This document shows positions 1 to 11,100 of a stretch of 21,115 bases of DNA, piece by piece. Location: IMG/VR virus record IMGVR_UViG_3300023184_003585, positions 1 to 21,115 of that record, one strand, 5' to 3'. The position numbers and the translations under genes were made by a program. Origin of the DNA: a virus. The notes below the pieces were generated by a model. The model had not been told where the DNA came from, did no database searches, and saw nothing but the letters and a program-made list of their open reading frames with translations. Each line of letters begins with the position of its first letter. The first letter of the stretch is position 1.

Positions 1-384
1 ATCAGTGCCGTTGTGTATACTGAGCTGACGGTTAGTTTGATCCCACCATTGGCTACCTGTTAGTGAAATTGAAGGTGCAGTATTTGAAACAAACACCGGA
101 TTAACTGGGACAAAAGTAGACCCAGTATAAATTTTTAATTTACCAAGGGTAGTATCGTACCATAGTTCGCCCTTCAATGGTTTACTTGGCGGGGTAGCGT
201 TAGCAAAGTTTTGTAGTAATTTGATAAAGTTTTCGTTTAAAAACTCACCATATAAAGGATAATTTTTACCAAATAGATCTACATCTGCAGAATTAATGCC
301 GGGATTAATACTAGGACCGTCGGCAGTACCATCAAGTATTTGAATTAGGACTTGCCCATCTGTTGTATTAATTGCGTATGCCAT
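1..384 (-). CDS. Fibre-like virion protein, N-terminal part (runs off left edge)
   Basis: The frame opens with ATG at 384-382 and stays open to base 1, giving 128 codons without a stop, so the C-terminus is missing. The protein starts MAYAINTTDGQVLIQILDG. It then has a conserved-looking stretch (FGKNYPLYGEFLNENFIKLL, around residues 40-60) and two copies of a short beta motif, ELWYDTTLGKLKIYTGSTF and SQWWDQTNRQLSIHNGTD, of the form W-[YW]-D-x4-[KQ]-L-x3-[TN]-G. I associate this N-terminal pattern with structural or fibre-like proteins of marine T4-like phages; no enzymatic motif is visible. An AGGA ribosome binding site lies 7 nt upstream and overlaps the end of the preceding 214-aa gene. The stop of that gene is only 4 nt away, so translation is probably coupled. 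The number of WYD/WWD repeats in the full protein is unknown. The coding call is firm and the role is inferred. Confidence 0.8.
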   Translation of the reverse strand, partial: MAYAINTTDGQVLIQILDGTADGPSINPGINSADVDLFGKNYPLYGEFLNENFIKLLQNFANATPPSKPLKGELWYDTTLGKLKIYTGSTFVPVNPVFVSNTAPSISLTGSQWWDQTNRQLSIHNGTD

Positions 385-388
385 TATA

Positions 389-1033
389 TTATCCTATGCT
401 ACTTAAATTAGTTAATGTTTGAATACGAACTGTATAGTTAACTTGAATCAATCTGTTTAAACTTTTTTGTACCGGGTGAAATACCACATGTGTAAGCATG
501 GGCCCAGTACTTGTTAATCCACTGGTACTATCGGTACTACGGCCAAATAATCCCAACTCATCAAATGTGTATGTATCGGTCAATGTTTGACTATTGTCAA
601 ATGCACTTTGGCCGCTGGGTTCGCCGTAATCTAACAAACAAGTTACTAATATATCTGTGTAAACTTGTCCGGGAATGTGGCGAACTTGAATATAGTTTTG
701 TGTAGGATTTGCATTGACTGCGCTGGCATCATCAACTATCTTACTGTATGTGCCGTTGTATAAGTTACTGTTCTGCCCTGTAGTATTTGGGGGCAAATAT
801 GTAATAACACCTGTAGGATCAACGTTGGTTCCACCGTTGCCAAAGTGCATTTCGTAGATGAAATTTTGATCTTTATTGGCTAGGTTATACGCCAACGCAG
901 TACTGATATTTTCATAGTGAATAGCATTGCTTTTATCGATGAAGACTTCTCCAGATGAGGGATCAAATATCTTGATATGGCCCCGAACGTATATTCCGCC
1001 GATGTCATCTGGTTTTTGTGTATCTTTGTTCAT
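389..1033 (-). CDS. Conserved-looking phage structural protein of unknown function (214 aa)
   Basis: This complete ORF of 214 residues starts MNKDTQKPDDIGGIYVRGHI and sits between two fibre-like genes. I see no signal peptide, membrane segment or catalytic motif. The N-terminal third contains IKIFDPSSGEVFIDKSNAIH and MHFGNGGTNVDPTGVITYLP, and the C-terminal part contains TYTFDELGLFGR and HVVFHPVQKSLNRLIQVNYT. The sequence is polar and beta-rich. I recall proteins with the NAIH...FGNGGT pattern from marine tailed phages but cannot name a function. Its place in the late region suggests a virion component, perhaps a baseplate or fibre adaptor; that is inference. AGAGT lies 8 nt before the start codon as a weak Shine-Dalgarno. 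A late-promoter-like element (1049-1060) lies upstream, so this gene can start its own transcript. Confidence 0.8.
   Translation of the reverse strand: MNKDTQKPDDIGGIYVRGHIKIFDPSSGEVFIDKSNAIHYENISTALAYNLANKDQNFIYEMHFGNGGTNVDPTGVITYLPPNTTGQNSNLYNGTYSKIVDDASAVNANPTQNYIQVRHIPGQVYTDILVTCLLDYGEPSGQSAFDNSQTLTDTYTFDELGLFGRSTDSTSGLTSTGPMLTHVVFHPVQKSLNRLIQVNYTVRIQTLTNLSSIG
392..395 (-). promoter_or_regulatory. Ribosome binding site of the leftmost gene
   Basis: AGGA on the minus strand, 7 nt before the ATG at 384-382. It sits inside the last codons of the 214-aa gene, just ahead of that gene's stop codon (391-389). This supports the chosen start and suggests translational coupling. Confidence 0.6.
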
Positions 1034-1048
1034 ATTGGTTACTCTATC

Positions 1049-1060
1049 TATATATTTATT
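1049..1060 (-). promoter_or_regulatory. Putative T4-type late promoter element
   Basis: The minus strand reads AATAAATATATA, ending 15 nt before the ATG of the 214-aa gene, within the 30-nt gap after the 343-aa gene. The core AATAAATA differs from the T4 late promoter TATAAATA only at the first base. The same 12-mer occurs at two other gene junctions of this window, which is the main support. No -35 element is expected for a gp55-type promoter. Confidence 0.5.
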
Positions 1061-1063
1061 GGT

Positions 1064-2095
1064 TTACAATCTACCCACAACAACTTCAATGATGCTGACT
1101 CCATTACCACTGTGATTGCCAAGTGCTTTACCAATTACTGTGCCCATTGCTGGTGTATTGTTGGTCATGGCCACACCGGGGATGGCACTGGTAACTATCA
1201 TGTCGCCACGAACAACTGGACCGATCACTTGACAGGGCACACGGCCTTGCAAGGCCACATCTACTCCGGCGGTTCCGGCATTCATTGTGTATGCAGGATT
1301 TGTACTCACAACCCCGGCCACACGGGTATCATTGGCTTGATAACTGGCTGTTACTTCGGTCGTTGTGCCAAAAACTACAACGGTTCCCGGTGGATACTGA
1401 CTATCACTTGTATATCGTTCTGCCAAGTCAGCATATAATGCGTGTACCGCAGTACCATAAACTTGGTTAAACCAGTTTGTAGTGCTGCCAATGTTGACTG
1501 TGACATTGGCGTTGGCCAATAGGTCTCCGGTATAAGTAGAAGTTCCTGTCACTATCAATGCGCCTACGTTGGCTGTTCCCAGCGTAGACAGGTTACCCGA
1601 TCTAACATTTGCGTTAACGGTTAGTACATTGGCAGTAATGTTTCCTAAATGTGTAATGTAGGGTTGCACTGGGAATGTAACATAAGCAGTCAAGTTACCA
1701 ACAATGGCGCCTCCGCCCGATGTGGGGTTGACCACGTTACCAACCAATGTTCCTGACACGTTACCAACTAAGTTGCCTGCTACATTGCCTTGTACGTTGC
1801 CCAGGAAATAGTTGCCCGTTACGTTACCAGTTACATATTCCCCGCCCAAAATTGTCAAATTTCCGCCAATTACAACGTCGCCGGTAGTAGTTAAACTAAT
1901 GGCTGCAGCAGTCCCAATTGCTGAAGTTGTGGAGACCAGTGTAGTAGCAGTGACTGTTGATAATGTGCCTGATGCAACATAGTTTCTAATACTCAATGCG
2001 GTGACTTTTCCCGTCACACTTGAGGTTTCCGAAGGGATATACGTGGTATCTTGTACTGTTCCTTGTGTCGGTAATCCGGTAATTGTAATACTCAT
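1064..2095 (-). CDS. Fibre-like protein with GNVx repeats and a C-terminal ADLAERY-type domain
   Basis: This complete ORF encodes 343 residues. The N-terminus (MSITITGLPTQGTVQDTTYI) is followed by a Thr/Ser-rich stretch. Residues about 89-121 hold short tetrapeptide-like repeats (GNVQGNVAGNLVGNV), typical of fibrous beta structure. More GNL/NANV beta sequence follows to about residue 215. From about residue 221 a different, compact domain begins with YADLAERYTSDSQYPPGTVV and continues through VAGVVSTNPAY, ALQGRVPCQV and GDMIVTSAIPG to the end. I recognise this C-terminal domain from marine phage fibre-like proteins. It resembles the self-cleaving intramolecular chaperone (peptidase G2/IMC) domains of tail spikes, but I could not identify catalytic residues, so cleavage is only a possibility. 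AAAGG lies 8 nt before the ATG and supports the start. The likely role is a trimeric fibre or appendage attached at the baseplate. Confidence 0.8.
   Translation of the reverse strand: MSITITGLPTQGTVQDTTYIPSETSSVTGKVTALSIRNYVASGTLSTVTATTLVSTTSAIGTAAAISLTTTGDVVIGGNLTILGGEYVTGNVTGNYFLGNVQGNVAGNLVGNVSGTLVGNVVNPTSGGGAIVGNLTAYVTFPVQPYITHLGNITANVLTVNANVRSGNLSTLGTANVGALIVTGTSTYTGDLLANANVTVNIGSTTNWFNQVYGTAVHALYADLAERYTSDSQYPPGTVVVFGTTTEVTASYQANDTRVAGVVSTNPAYTMNAGTAGVDVALQGRVPCQVIGPVVRGDMIVTSAIPGVAMTNNTPAMGTVIGKALGNHSGNGVSIIEVVVGRL
1729..1836 (-). repeat. Coding tandem repeat, GNVx tetrapeptides
   Basis: Imperfect 12-nt-step repeats, rich in GTTACC/GTTGCC on the plus strand, encode GN[VL]x units in the middle of the 343-aa fibre-like protein. 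The units are close to in-register (GNVQ, GNVA, GNLV, GNVS), interrupted by NYFL and GTLV variants. Such repeats can expand or shrink by slippage or recombination without breaking the frame. Confidence 0.65.
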
Positions 2096-2107
2096 ATCTT
2101 TTGCCTT

Positions 2108-5100
2108 TTATATATTTATTTTTAAACTCTGTATGAAAACAGCCGGGGTACTCATACTATTCTCTAATCCTAATCCGTCTGTAACAGCACCAATTGTTGC
2201 GCCAGTTGTAGTGAATATGTTGCCTGTGTTGTCAGTGATGCTTACACCAAAGTTGTCAACTATGATGTTGGCAGCCCCCACAGGCAAGTTTAGCCAGGTT
2301 GTGGTATGCACAAGATTACCGCCGGTTATGAGTTCTGGTAAATTAGCCTCAACTACGTCAGATCCTGCAACATGTACTGCAGGAGCACCAGTAGCGTCAA
2401 CTGCTCTGCGAATTTGCCCAAGTACATTATTGACTAAATCTACAGTGTAGAATGTAATCTTTTCTCCGTTGATGTAAATAACTCCGGGAATCAACAATGA
2501 TGTGTTTGGTGCGGTTAGCACAGATGCATTGGTTACACGAATATTACTGTCTGTGATATTTAGATTACTTGCCAATGTTGTACTATGTGCTGAACTAATT
2601 CCATAATACTTGGGCCAGATTGATGTGTCGGCGGAACTGGCATTTGCTCCCATATCATGTACAATACGATAACTCATTACCTTTGTATTATTCTGTATCT
2701 TAGTACGCACAATCATATTTAAACTGTCATATAATGTTCCAGGAACTAATTCTTCAGGGGCATGGCTACTGTAAGTGTCAATATAAACGCCGCCATCGAT
2801 TGATATATCATTGGGGCTTGTGCCAAAACTTGTATTGGTGTAGGTGTTTTGTATTGTAGAATCTAAGAATGCTGAATTCTCATAATCATAGTACTTGAGC
2901 GTGATATTTGCACCACGTGGAATAGCATTTGCTATTCCGCTGGCCACTAGTTGTGTGCTTGAAAAACTTGCAATAGTTAGGCTATACGTAACATTTGCAT
3001 CAGTGTCAATCATTGTCAGCGGTTCACCAATTGTATAACCCAATGTTGTAAAATCAAGTTTTGCTACATTAGAGCTGAACACAGTACCAATGTTGCTGTA
3101 TGCATAAAGAACGTTACTGGTTGTAACTACTGATGTATTTGCATCAAATTTAACCCCAGTGACTGTTACCCCAGGGTAACTGATTCCTGACATCAGCTGC
3201 GATAAATCTCGGCCAGGCATTCCGGCTGCTGGAGCATAGTAGGCAGTAATGCGATCAGTGGCACTGGTAAACGAATTTGCTTGTAATGTAGTATATTTGG
3301 TATAATCAAATACATTATTAATAGCAATTGGACGCGACCCGGTAGAGACTCCATTAACCGAAACATTGCCACCTCTGCGTTGATATGCGCCGGTTACATT
3401 ACCCAATGTAATTAATTGTAGATTACTTGATATTGCTAATACTGTTGCATTACCAGTGGCATTTGCTTGAGTAATATAGTTTCCAACATTGGCTGTTATA
3501 TTTCCACTTAGTGTTAAAATAGCAGTACTGTAAACATATGAGTTAGATGAAGTTGCACTAGATACTTTAGATACCAAGTTTACATTTGTAGTAAGGTTAA
3601 TATTACCTACATTGTAGATGTAACTTGTTGTGTTTGCACTAAAAGTACCATTAATAGAATCAGCTCTAATTACAACAACATTACTATTGGTGACTGCCGA
3701 GTATACAGTTGCATTTGCTCCAGTAACTGCTTGTTTTATAATATTGCCAGCTGGTATTGTTACATTATCACTTAATGTCAAATATTCATATTTGTTACTC
3801 AATGCTTCGTATGCCAAGTTGTTGTAAGAAACATAACTTCCTGCTTTTACCGTAATATTTGGTTGCCAGGCAATGATGTTACTGGTGTAACTTGTACGAT
3901 CAAATAACAATGTTGTTGTAATGTTTCTTACAGTATTGTAACTTTGATTAACAAACTGTGTATAACTATTAATTGTGTTAACTTTGGTACTTAGGTTTGA
4001 GAAGTCTCTAAAGATATATTGATTACTAGAGAACGTGCCGTCAACGTCAACGAGCGTAATCGTATTTCCAGTACTGGTACTGTATACTGTTCCGTATGCT
4101 CCTGTATTGGGTTGTGATACAATGTTACCAAGATAAACACTTACATTGGCCGCGGTAGTTAGGGTAGTAGTAGGCAAACTATCAATTTGATAATGATTTT
4201 TAAATTTTGCGTAGCCTATTGCCCCGGTACCAGTTCCATTAATGAAGATAGTTGGCTGGCTAGTGTAACCTTCTCCGGCACTAATAACTTCAAATCTACT
4301 GATAGTATTTGAACTAAAATTAACGTGTGCAATAATATTGGCTCCGGTGCCACCACCGCCAAGTACTGTAACTGTTGGAGTTAAGAAATAACCTGATCCA
4401 ACGTTGGCAACAGTAACATCACTAATTCCGTAGCCATGTGTGTTATACCATTGACTGTACTGTGGAAGAGTACTCAGACTTGTTTCGTCACTTTCTAACT
4501 TACCGTTAGGACTACGATATTTGCCAATTGAACTGATATAAGTTGATGGGATATCAAAGTCTGTACTATCTCCATAGTATTCGTCGTTACCTTGATAATC
4601 AATTAAGTATTCACGAATACTTGTTCTATATGGTTTAACTTCGTTAATATAGTTTTCGTAGTAAGTTTGGTTGTCAGGTACATAACTTGCAGGCTGACTT
4701 AGTTTACGTAGTTTATGTAACACACTGACAAAGCTGGTTTTAAACGCCCAGTCGATTGTTGGCTGTTCACTTAAAATATAATTAATTATATTAAAGAACA
4801 AGTCATTTAATGTTACATCAAAGTCTTTGAAGTATGTTGTGAAGTTAGATAAAATAACTCGTATTTCAACACTTGCGTTATCTGAGGTATATATATTTTC
4901 ATTGAATTGTATTGTGCCGTTTTGTACACCTACTAGGTCTGTAGTACCCGACGAGTTAACCTGATATATACTAAACTCTCCGTTACCGTTGTTTAGAACT
5001 TTAATTGTATCTCCAGAAATTGCACTAACAGTAGCAATATCGGAAATGGTACTAACTACATACGTTGGCAAAACTGTTGAATTATAAGAACTATCGTACC

Positions 5101-8100
5101 AGTCAACTTTATCCCAATAGAAAGGAGTATAGTAACTTTGTGTACTAGTTAATGTCCAAGCAGTTCCGCTCCAAGTATAAGTAGTCCACAATTCTTGTTT
5201 TGTTTCGTCGTTAGTCACTAGTACTACATATCCACTCGAAAGGGCAGTGGTACTTACATAAGTAAGTTCGGCGTAGGTGGCTACTTGTAAATCATAATTT
5301 ATTGAGTCTGGCAGTGGTTCTGCACCATTCAATGACAACAGATTAGAATCCGCTACTAGAGGATACAATATACACATATCGTTAATCCACTCAAAAAGAT
5401 TTTTCAGAGCATCTTTTCTATTAACTATCAGTGTTTGATTTCTGTTTAGACCAATTCGTTGTTGCAATGGTAAAACATAATTGCCATCGACATCTAGCGG
5501 GGTCACTGGATTCCCCATAGCATCTATGCCGCTTAAACTATCTATTAGTTTATCAATAATTCTTGTAGGAATATTACTATTATCATTTCCTTCAGATACC
5601 AATTGGTATTCACTATGAATTAAATTGGTATTCTTTAATGTGTCGTAGTCAATGTGCAACACCGTTGTATTGCCACTCAACATGTCAGTAACACCATATA
5701 AACTTATAGTATCGTCCCTGATTGCTGCAGCGTATGCTATTCCTTGCATACTTGGGTTTTCGATGACATCAGCAATAGTACTAACTGTACTTTGATGGTT
5801 ACTATTTGGTTCTAGACTTGTCTTGCCAGTCACCCAATAATAGTAATAACTAGTATATGCCTTAGTGTCGGGATTTACCTTAGTTACAATACAATATGCA
5901 CTATTGTCGGGATACACTGGTGTTCCAGGCCCCGAGTAGGCACTAGGCGGGACATTGCTTTCTACCCACTCAGCAACTTGTATTGTACTGCCCGGGAACA
6001 TTCTGCCCCAGTTGTTAGTTCTATAAGTTAAATCACCTTGCTCATAATTTAAATAACGCACTTGGTCAATATTCCACCAAGTCTTTGATTTTTGTTCTTT
6101 ACCCCAAAAGAAATCTAAACTGTTGGCCAAATTTGGCACAGAATCAATTCCGCCAACTGCATTATAAACCGCCGGATCATAAGCAGTAATATAGTCCAAG
6201 TCTTGTTGAGCGGATCCAAGGATTTTACCTTTGGCCGGATCAATATAATCTAAATGTCTTATAATAACATCTGTATCTTTATTGTACAAATAGAAATTAC
6301 TAACTGTATCAATATCAACCTTGGGTTGCTCTGAACTAATTATATCCCAACCAACATTTCCCGAAAAGTTATTGTATGTGTAATAAGTTCCAGAATTACT
6401 TAATGGAACATAAGCACCACTTTCGGGATCAATGGTCAATGTACCGTCGTCACCAGGGGCTCCTACCAACATAGTGTTGGCATTCATTGCTATATTATAA
6501 CCAAATTGGTCGTTACTTGATAAACTATTATTTTTTAAACGTTGTACAAGAACATATTGATCTTGTGCAGTACTTGAGAACGATCCATTTACTAATCCGT
6601 AAACATACACCGAGCCAGATCCGCTGATTGTGTCGGCAAATGTTGTTGACGCATAATCAAACAAGGTTGAGTTTTGATCAAACGTTGCTGAGTTGTATGC
6701 ACTGCCGCCTACAGCCGCCACTACAAGAATTGACCCATCGGGACTTGACAACACTTGACTACCAAATGAATTTACTTCATCTACTGCAGGATGCAACAAT
6801 GTTTGTACACTGGCGTAAACTTCTAGTCCAAGATTTGCTATAATGTTGCCATTGCCAGGAGTTATTACCAAACGTTGGTACTGCGTTGTAACATTACTTG
6901 TAATTGTCAGTGCGCCATATCCTTCTACAACTGATCCAACACCCGCGATATTTGCTGCATTAATATTAGTATTGGCTGTTACTACATTTGCTCCGGTCAT
7001 TACAACATCAATGCCATTAATTCGTATACTGTCTCCTACACTGACATTACCAGTAAACCCAGTTGCACTAATATTACTAGTAATAGTACCGTAACTAGCC
7101 CCTTGGTTCACAAATCTATAAACAATACCACTATAGTATCCCGGCTCACTATACCCAGGACTTGCAACATATACATCTGTATCGTTACCAGATATACTTG
7201 TAACTATACCAAATTGGCCGCCACTAGTCGGTGTTGGTGATGTTATTTGTTCTAGTAACTGTATCTTATTTGTATCAATATCAATAACACTGCCAATTAC
7301 AGGTGCGCTTGAGAAAACAACGGCACTGGCATTTGATGTAAATCCACTAGTAACAACATTGCCGTTGACCGTGACTTTTAGTGTGGTTGCAGTGATTGGA
7401 TACTTGGTCAAATATGTTGCACCGTTGGCGATAAATCTTTCTACGCTACGATCGTAAATGTATACTGCACCAGCGGCAGTTTTACTATTGACTGTTTGAT
7501 AAGGCGCTGAAATTACTGTCTGACTTGCATCGCTGGTTGTTTTTACTGTGTATCCAAGGTTGGCAACAGCATTGCCAATAATAGTATTGGCGTACGTATA
7601 CACGCCTCCTACATTGGCATAGACTTCAACATTACCTTTAAAAGGTGCTCCAACAAACAGCCAACTACTATCAGCACTGACACTTATACTGTGTCCAAAC
7701 TTGTCCCCAGTATTACTGCCCCAATTACTACTGATAGTTTGTAATAAATTGAACGTAGTACTACCATCAAATTGGTAAACATGCACTCTTCCATACTCAC
7801 TGGCACCGTCGCCAGGGTTTCCAATGTACAGCAAATTGCCAGCAGTATCTAAACTGGCACCAAAGTTACTTACGCTTCCGACCAAGGCCCCGAGATTGGC
7901 CACTTGTGTTAGTGTATTATGATTTGAAATATTTGCAACAAATACTGCAACGTTACCAATGCCTAATGTGGGCATTCCTGCAGCAGCAAAAGTACCGTCA
8001 GCATTAATGGCAGTTACCGTACCGAATCCTGCTCCAGATATATAAGAAGTTTGCTGAACACTAGTGATACTGGCGTATAAATTTGCACCATTCTTGTATA

Positions 8101-11100
8101 TAAATGTGTTACCACTGGTCACAAATGCATTTGAACTTATATTACTCTTAATTACAATTGTGTTACCGCTTACTCGAACTACACTTCCCCAAGAGCCGCT
8201 ACTTAATTGAGCAATATTACTATCTATGGCAATAGTATTTGTTGCCACTGATGACAAGTTGGCAGTTAAATTTGCACCACTATCATATATGTACGTATTC
8301 CCGGTGGTGTTAAATGCATACGAATTAATATACCCAACCGTCACTGTGTTACTGTTAACTACATTGGCCAGCACCTTCCTTGATGCACCGGTACTTAACT
8401 GTGTAATAGTATTACCGGCTCTAATATTAGCGTTAATGCTTAATGTCAAGGTTTGACTATTTGCAGTTGTATTAAGTAATAATGTTTGTTCTTCTGTGGC
8501 TAATTTTAAATTTCCGTTTAAGTAACTAACATTACCTGTCCACGGGGTACTCTTATTGTAAACGGCCCACCCGTTGACTGCGGTGTCATGATCCACCCAT
8601 AACTTGTCGTTATCTAACCAGCCCTGGGGTGGAGTGATAGTGCTTATATCTGTACTTGATATAATTCGAGAGCTCTTTAATTCAAACAATGCACCTGTGC
8701 TAGATATCTGCATTGCAGATTTAAGTTGTACTGCGCTCTCGCCAAAGAATACCACATTGAATTTATAAGAATTAATAGTTGAATAAACTCGATAAACTCC
8801 GTCAACCCTTACGTCAAATCCTTTGATAACAATCAAACTTCCGTACGATAAATTATGTGGTTTATCAACAGTCACAGTTCCTATATTGTCAACACTATAT
8901 GATATATCGATAATTGATGAAGTACTTTCGGTTACTCGGTAAACATTCCAATCACCATTGGTATCCTTGGCCGTCCAAATAGTATAACCTGTTCCCACGA
9001 CCGATAGATTGGTGCCTAATTGACTATAATTTTTAATATCAAATAGTGTGGTTGTAATATCGTTTATGTTTACGTACCCAGCGGTGCCTATATCATTTTC
9101 GTAATGACTCTCACGATTCCTATTGTTGTATATTTTAGGAACATAGTTAGTTGATGTTTTAAACAGGTGTGATGGAGTATATCCAACTATTCCATTATCT
9201 GCACTGGCGTTGTTGGGCAATAATGTCAGTGCCTTGGGATTACTATTAAACGTGCTTTCGGGTAGAATAACCTCAACGTACTTGTTGTTTTCAAGAGCTC
9301 CGTACTCACCAACACGCATACCCCATTCTTCATATAGACTTATCTCACTGGTTACCCCGTTAAAGCCTGCAGCAGTAAATGCCTTGACTGCGTTCATTGT
9401 ACCTTTTTCACGAATGTAACCTTGATAAAATTTAGCCTGGGTTGTTATATCAATGCCAAAGTTTGTTAAGTAGTCGCGCGGTTGGAATCCAATGGCGCTA
9501 CCACTGTATAAATCAAAGTCGCCGAGTAGTTCTGGATTATCAACATCATTGAATCTATGGAACTTGTCTGCGTTGTAACTAAAGTTTGGCAATAGACCTG
9601 TTTTTATTTCTGTAGAGCTCAACTGTCCCCAATACGACGGGTCAAATACTGTAGATCCAAGTACATCTTGTATAGCAGTATAATTGTTGTTCTTGTAACT
9701 GACTAAACTGCCAAGAGGGTAATCTTTGTTTGATTGCCAGGCATCCACAGTGGTGTTATTGTAAATGAACCCCGGTGGGTTTAGTGCGCCAGACCAACTG
9801 CCAGTTTTCTTACCAACAAGTTTAAGTCTGTACTGTCTGTTACCAAGTTCAGGCACATAGATAATGTCATTGAAGACTGTTTTGTTATCAAATATTATTA
9901 CATGCTCATATTCAACAACATCAAGTTTAACAAGCGCGATAGTTTGCCCTCCATTGGCAATTAACTTGAATGTGTTACCTTTGGGAGTACTATCTCGACT
10001 TATAGTTAACTGACTGTATCCAACAAAATTATAACTGGTATCAATGACTCGGCTTTGCATAAGTTGATTTTGAATTTTATCAACTACACCTATTTTAGTG
10101 GATAAATTTATAGTACTCAATACTGGACTCAATACTATTACATTTTTTGCGGCCCATCCTTGCTGTGCCCAAGTTAAAAATTCCCTAATGCTTAATAAAA
10201 AATCCCGTTGCAATTGCATGTCAGGATCTTGTTCTTTGAACTGAAACCCAATACCTTTTAAGTATCGTTGATAACTCACTAGGAAGTCAACTACCTGCTG
10301 TCTACTAGTAAACTCAAATCCATACGGAACTGTTACTTTATACTTTTGATAGTTCTGATATACGATACCAGAGTCTGTGCCCACACGTATAGGATAAGAA
10401 TTATTATTTGCTAAACTGGGAATAATTGTAAAGTATGGATAGTCAATGTCAAATCCACTAACTGTATAGCCAGTACCTGTGCGTTCAACTACAACTCCGC
10501 TGTAGGTAACAGTTTTTGTGGGTGTAGATTTATATAATTCTACTGTATAATTCTCTTTAGGAATCATTACTCCACTGTTTTTACTTGACGGACTACTTTG
10601 TTCTGCAATCACATCCATAAATGTCTGGTCCGTAAATCCGCCGACTTTGTAGGCCAATTGAATGTTGACATTACTCAGGTACTCTGTAAGTTTTACAAAG
10701 GGATCAATGCCCTGGTTGCGTAGATAATCACTAATCCAGTTAATATAACTTGCAGCACGTTGGGGTGTTCCATCAACAGTGTTTCCATTAAGTTTAACTG
10801 TGTCAGGAGTTATACGTTGTAGTGTATCATTTAATACATATTGATTTAATTCGGTATTTTTATAATAACGACCAACATCAACCAACGACCCAAAGTAAAA
10901 TGCAGGGTGGCTCAGGGCCAACGCCTGTTGCATTGCATATGGATAATCGCTGCTGCGTCTCCATGCCGACTCAACTGGACCATCGTCACCAATTTTAAAA
11001 TTACCACTGGCACTGTTGCTGTTAAATCTTTTAACCAACATCTCAGTAGGAGCACGTAGTCTGCCAGTATCATCTACAGGGATAAAGCCGCTGGTGTTTG

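Noticed and set aside
977-1438. Plus-strand ORF of 153 aa
   Set aside because: It lies antisense to the 343-aa and 214-aa genes, is Cys/His/Ile-rich without recognisable motifs, and has no ribosome binding site context. It is a shadow of the minus-strand genes.
1729-1836. Short regular repeats as a possible CRISPR array
   Set aside because: The units are 12-nt steps without unique spacers, keep the reading frame and encode GNVx. They are a coding repeat.
2001-2450. Plus-strand ORF of 149 aa with hydrophobic stretches
   Set aside because: It spans the junction of two well-supported minus-strand genes. Its hydrophobic Val/Leu/Pro runs are the antisense reading of Asn/Thr/Val-rich beta repeats.
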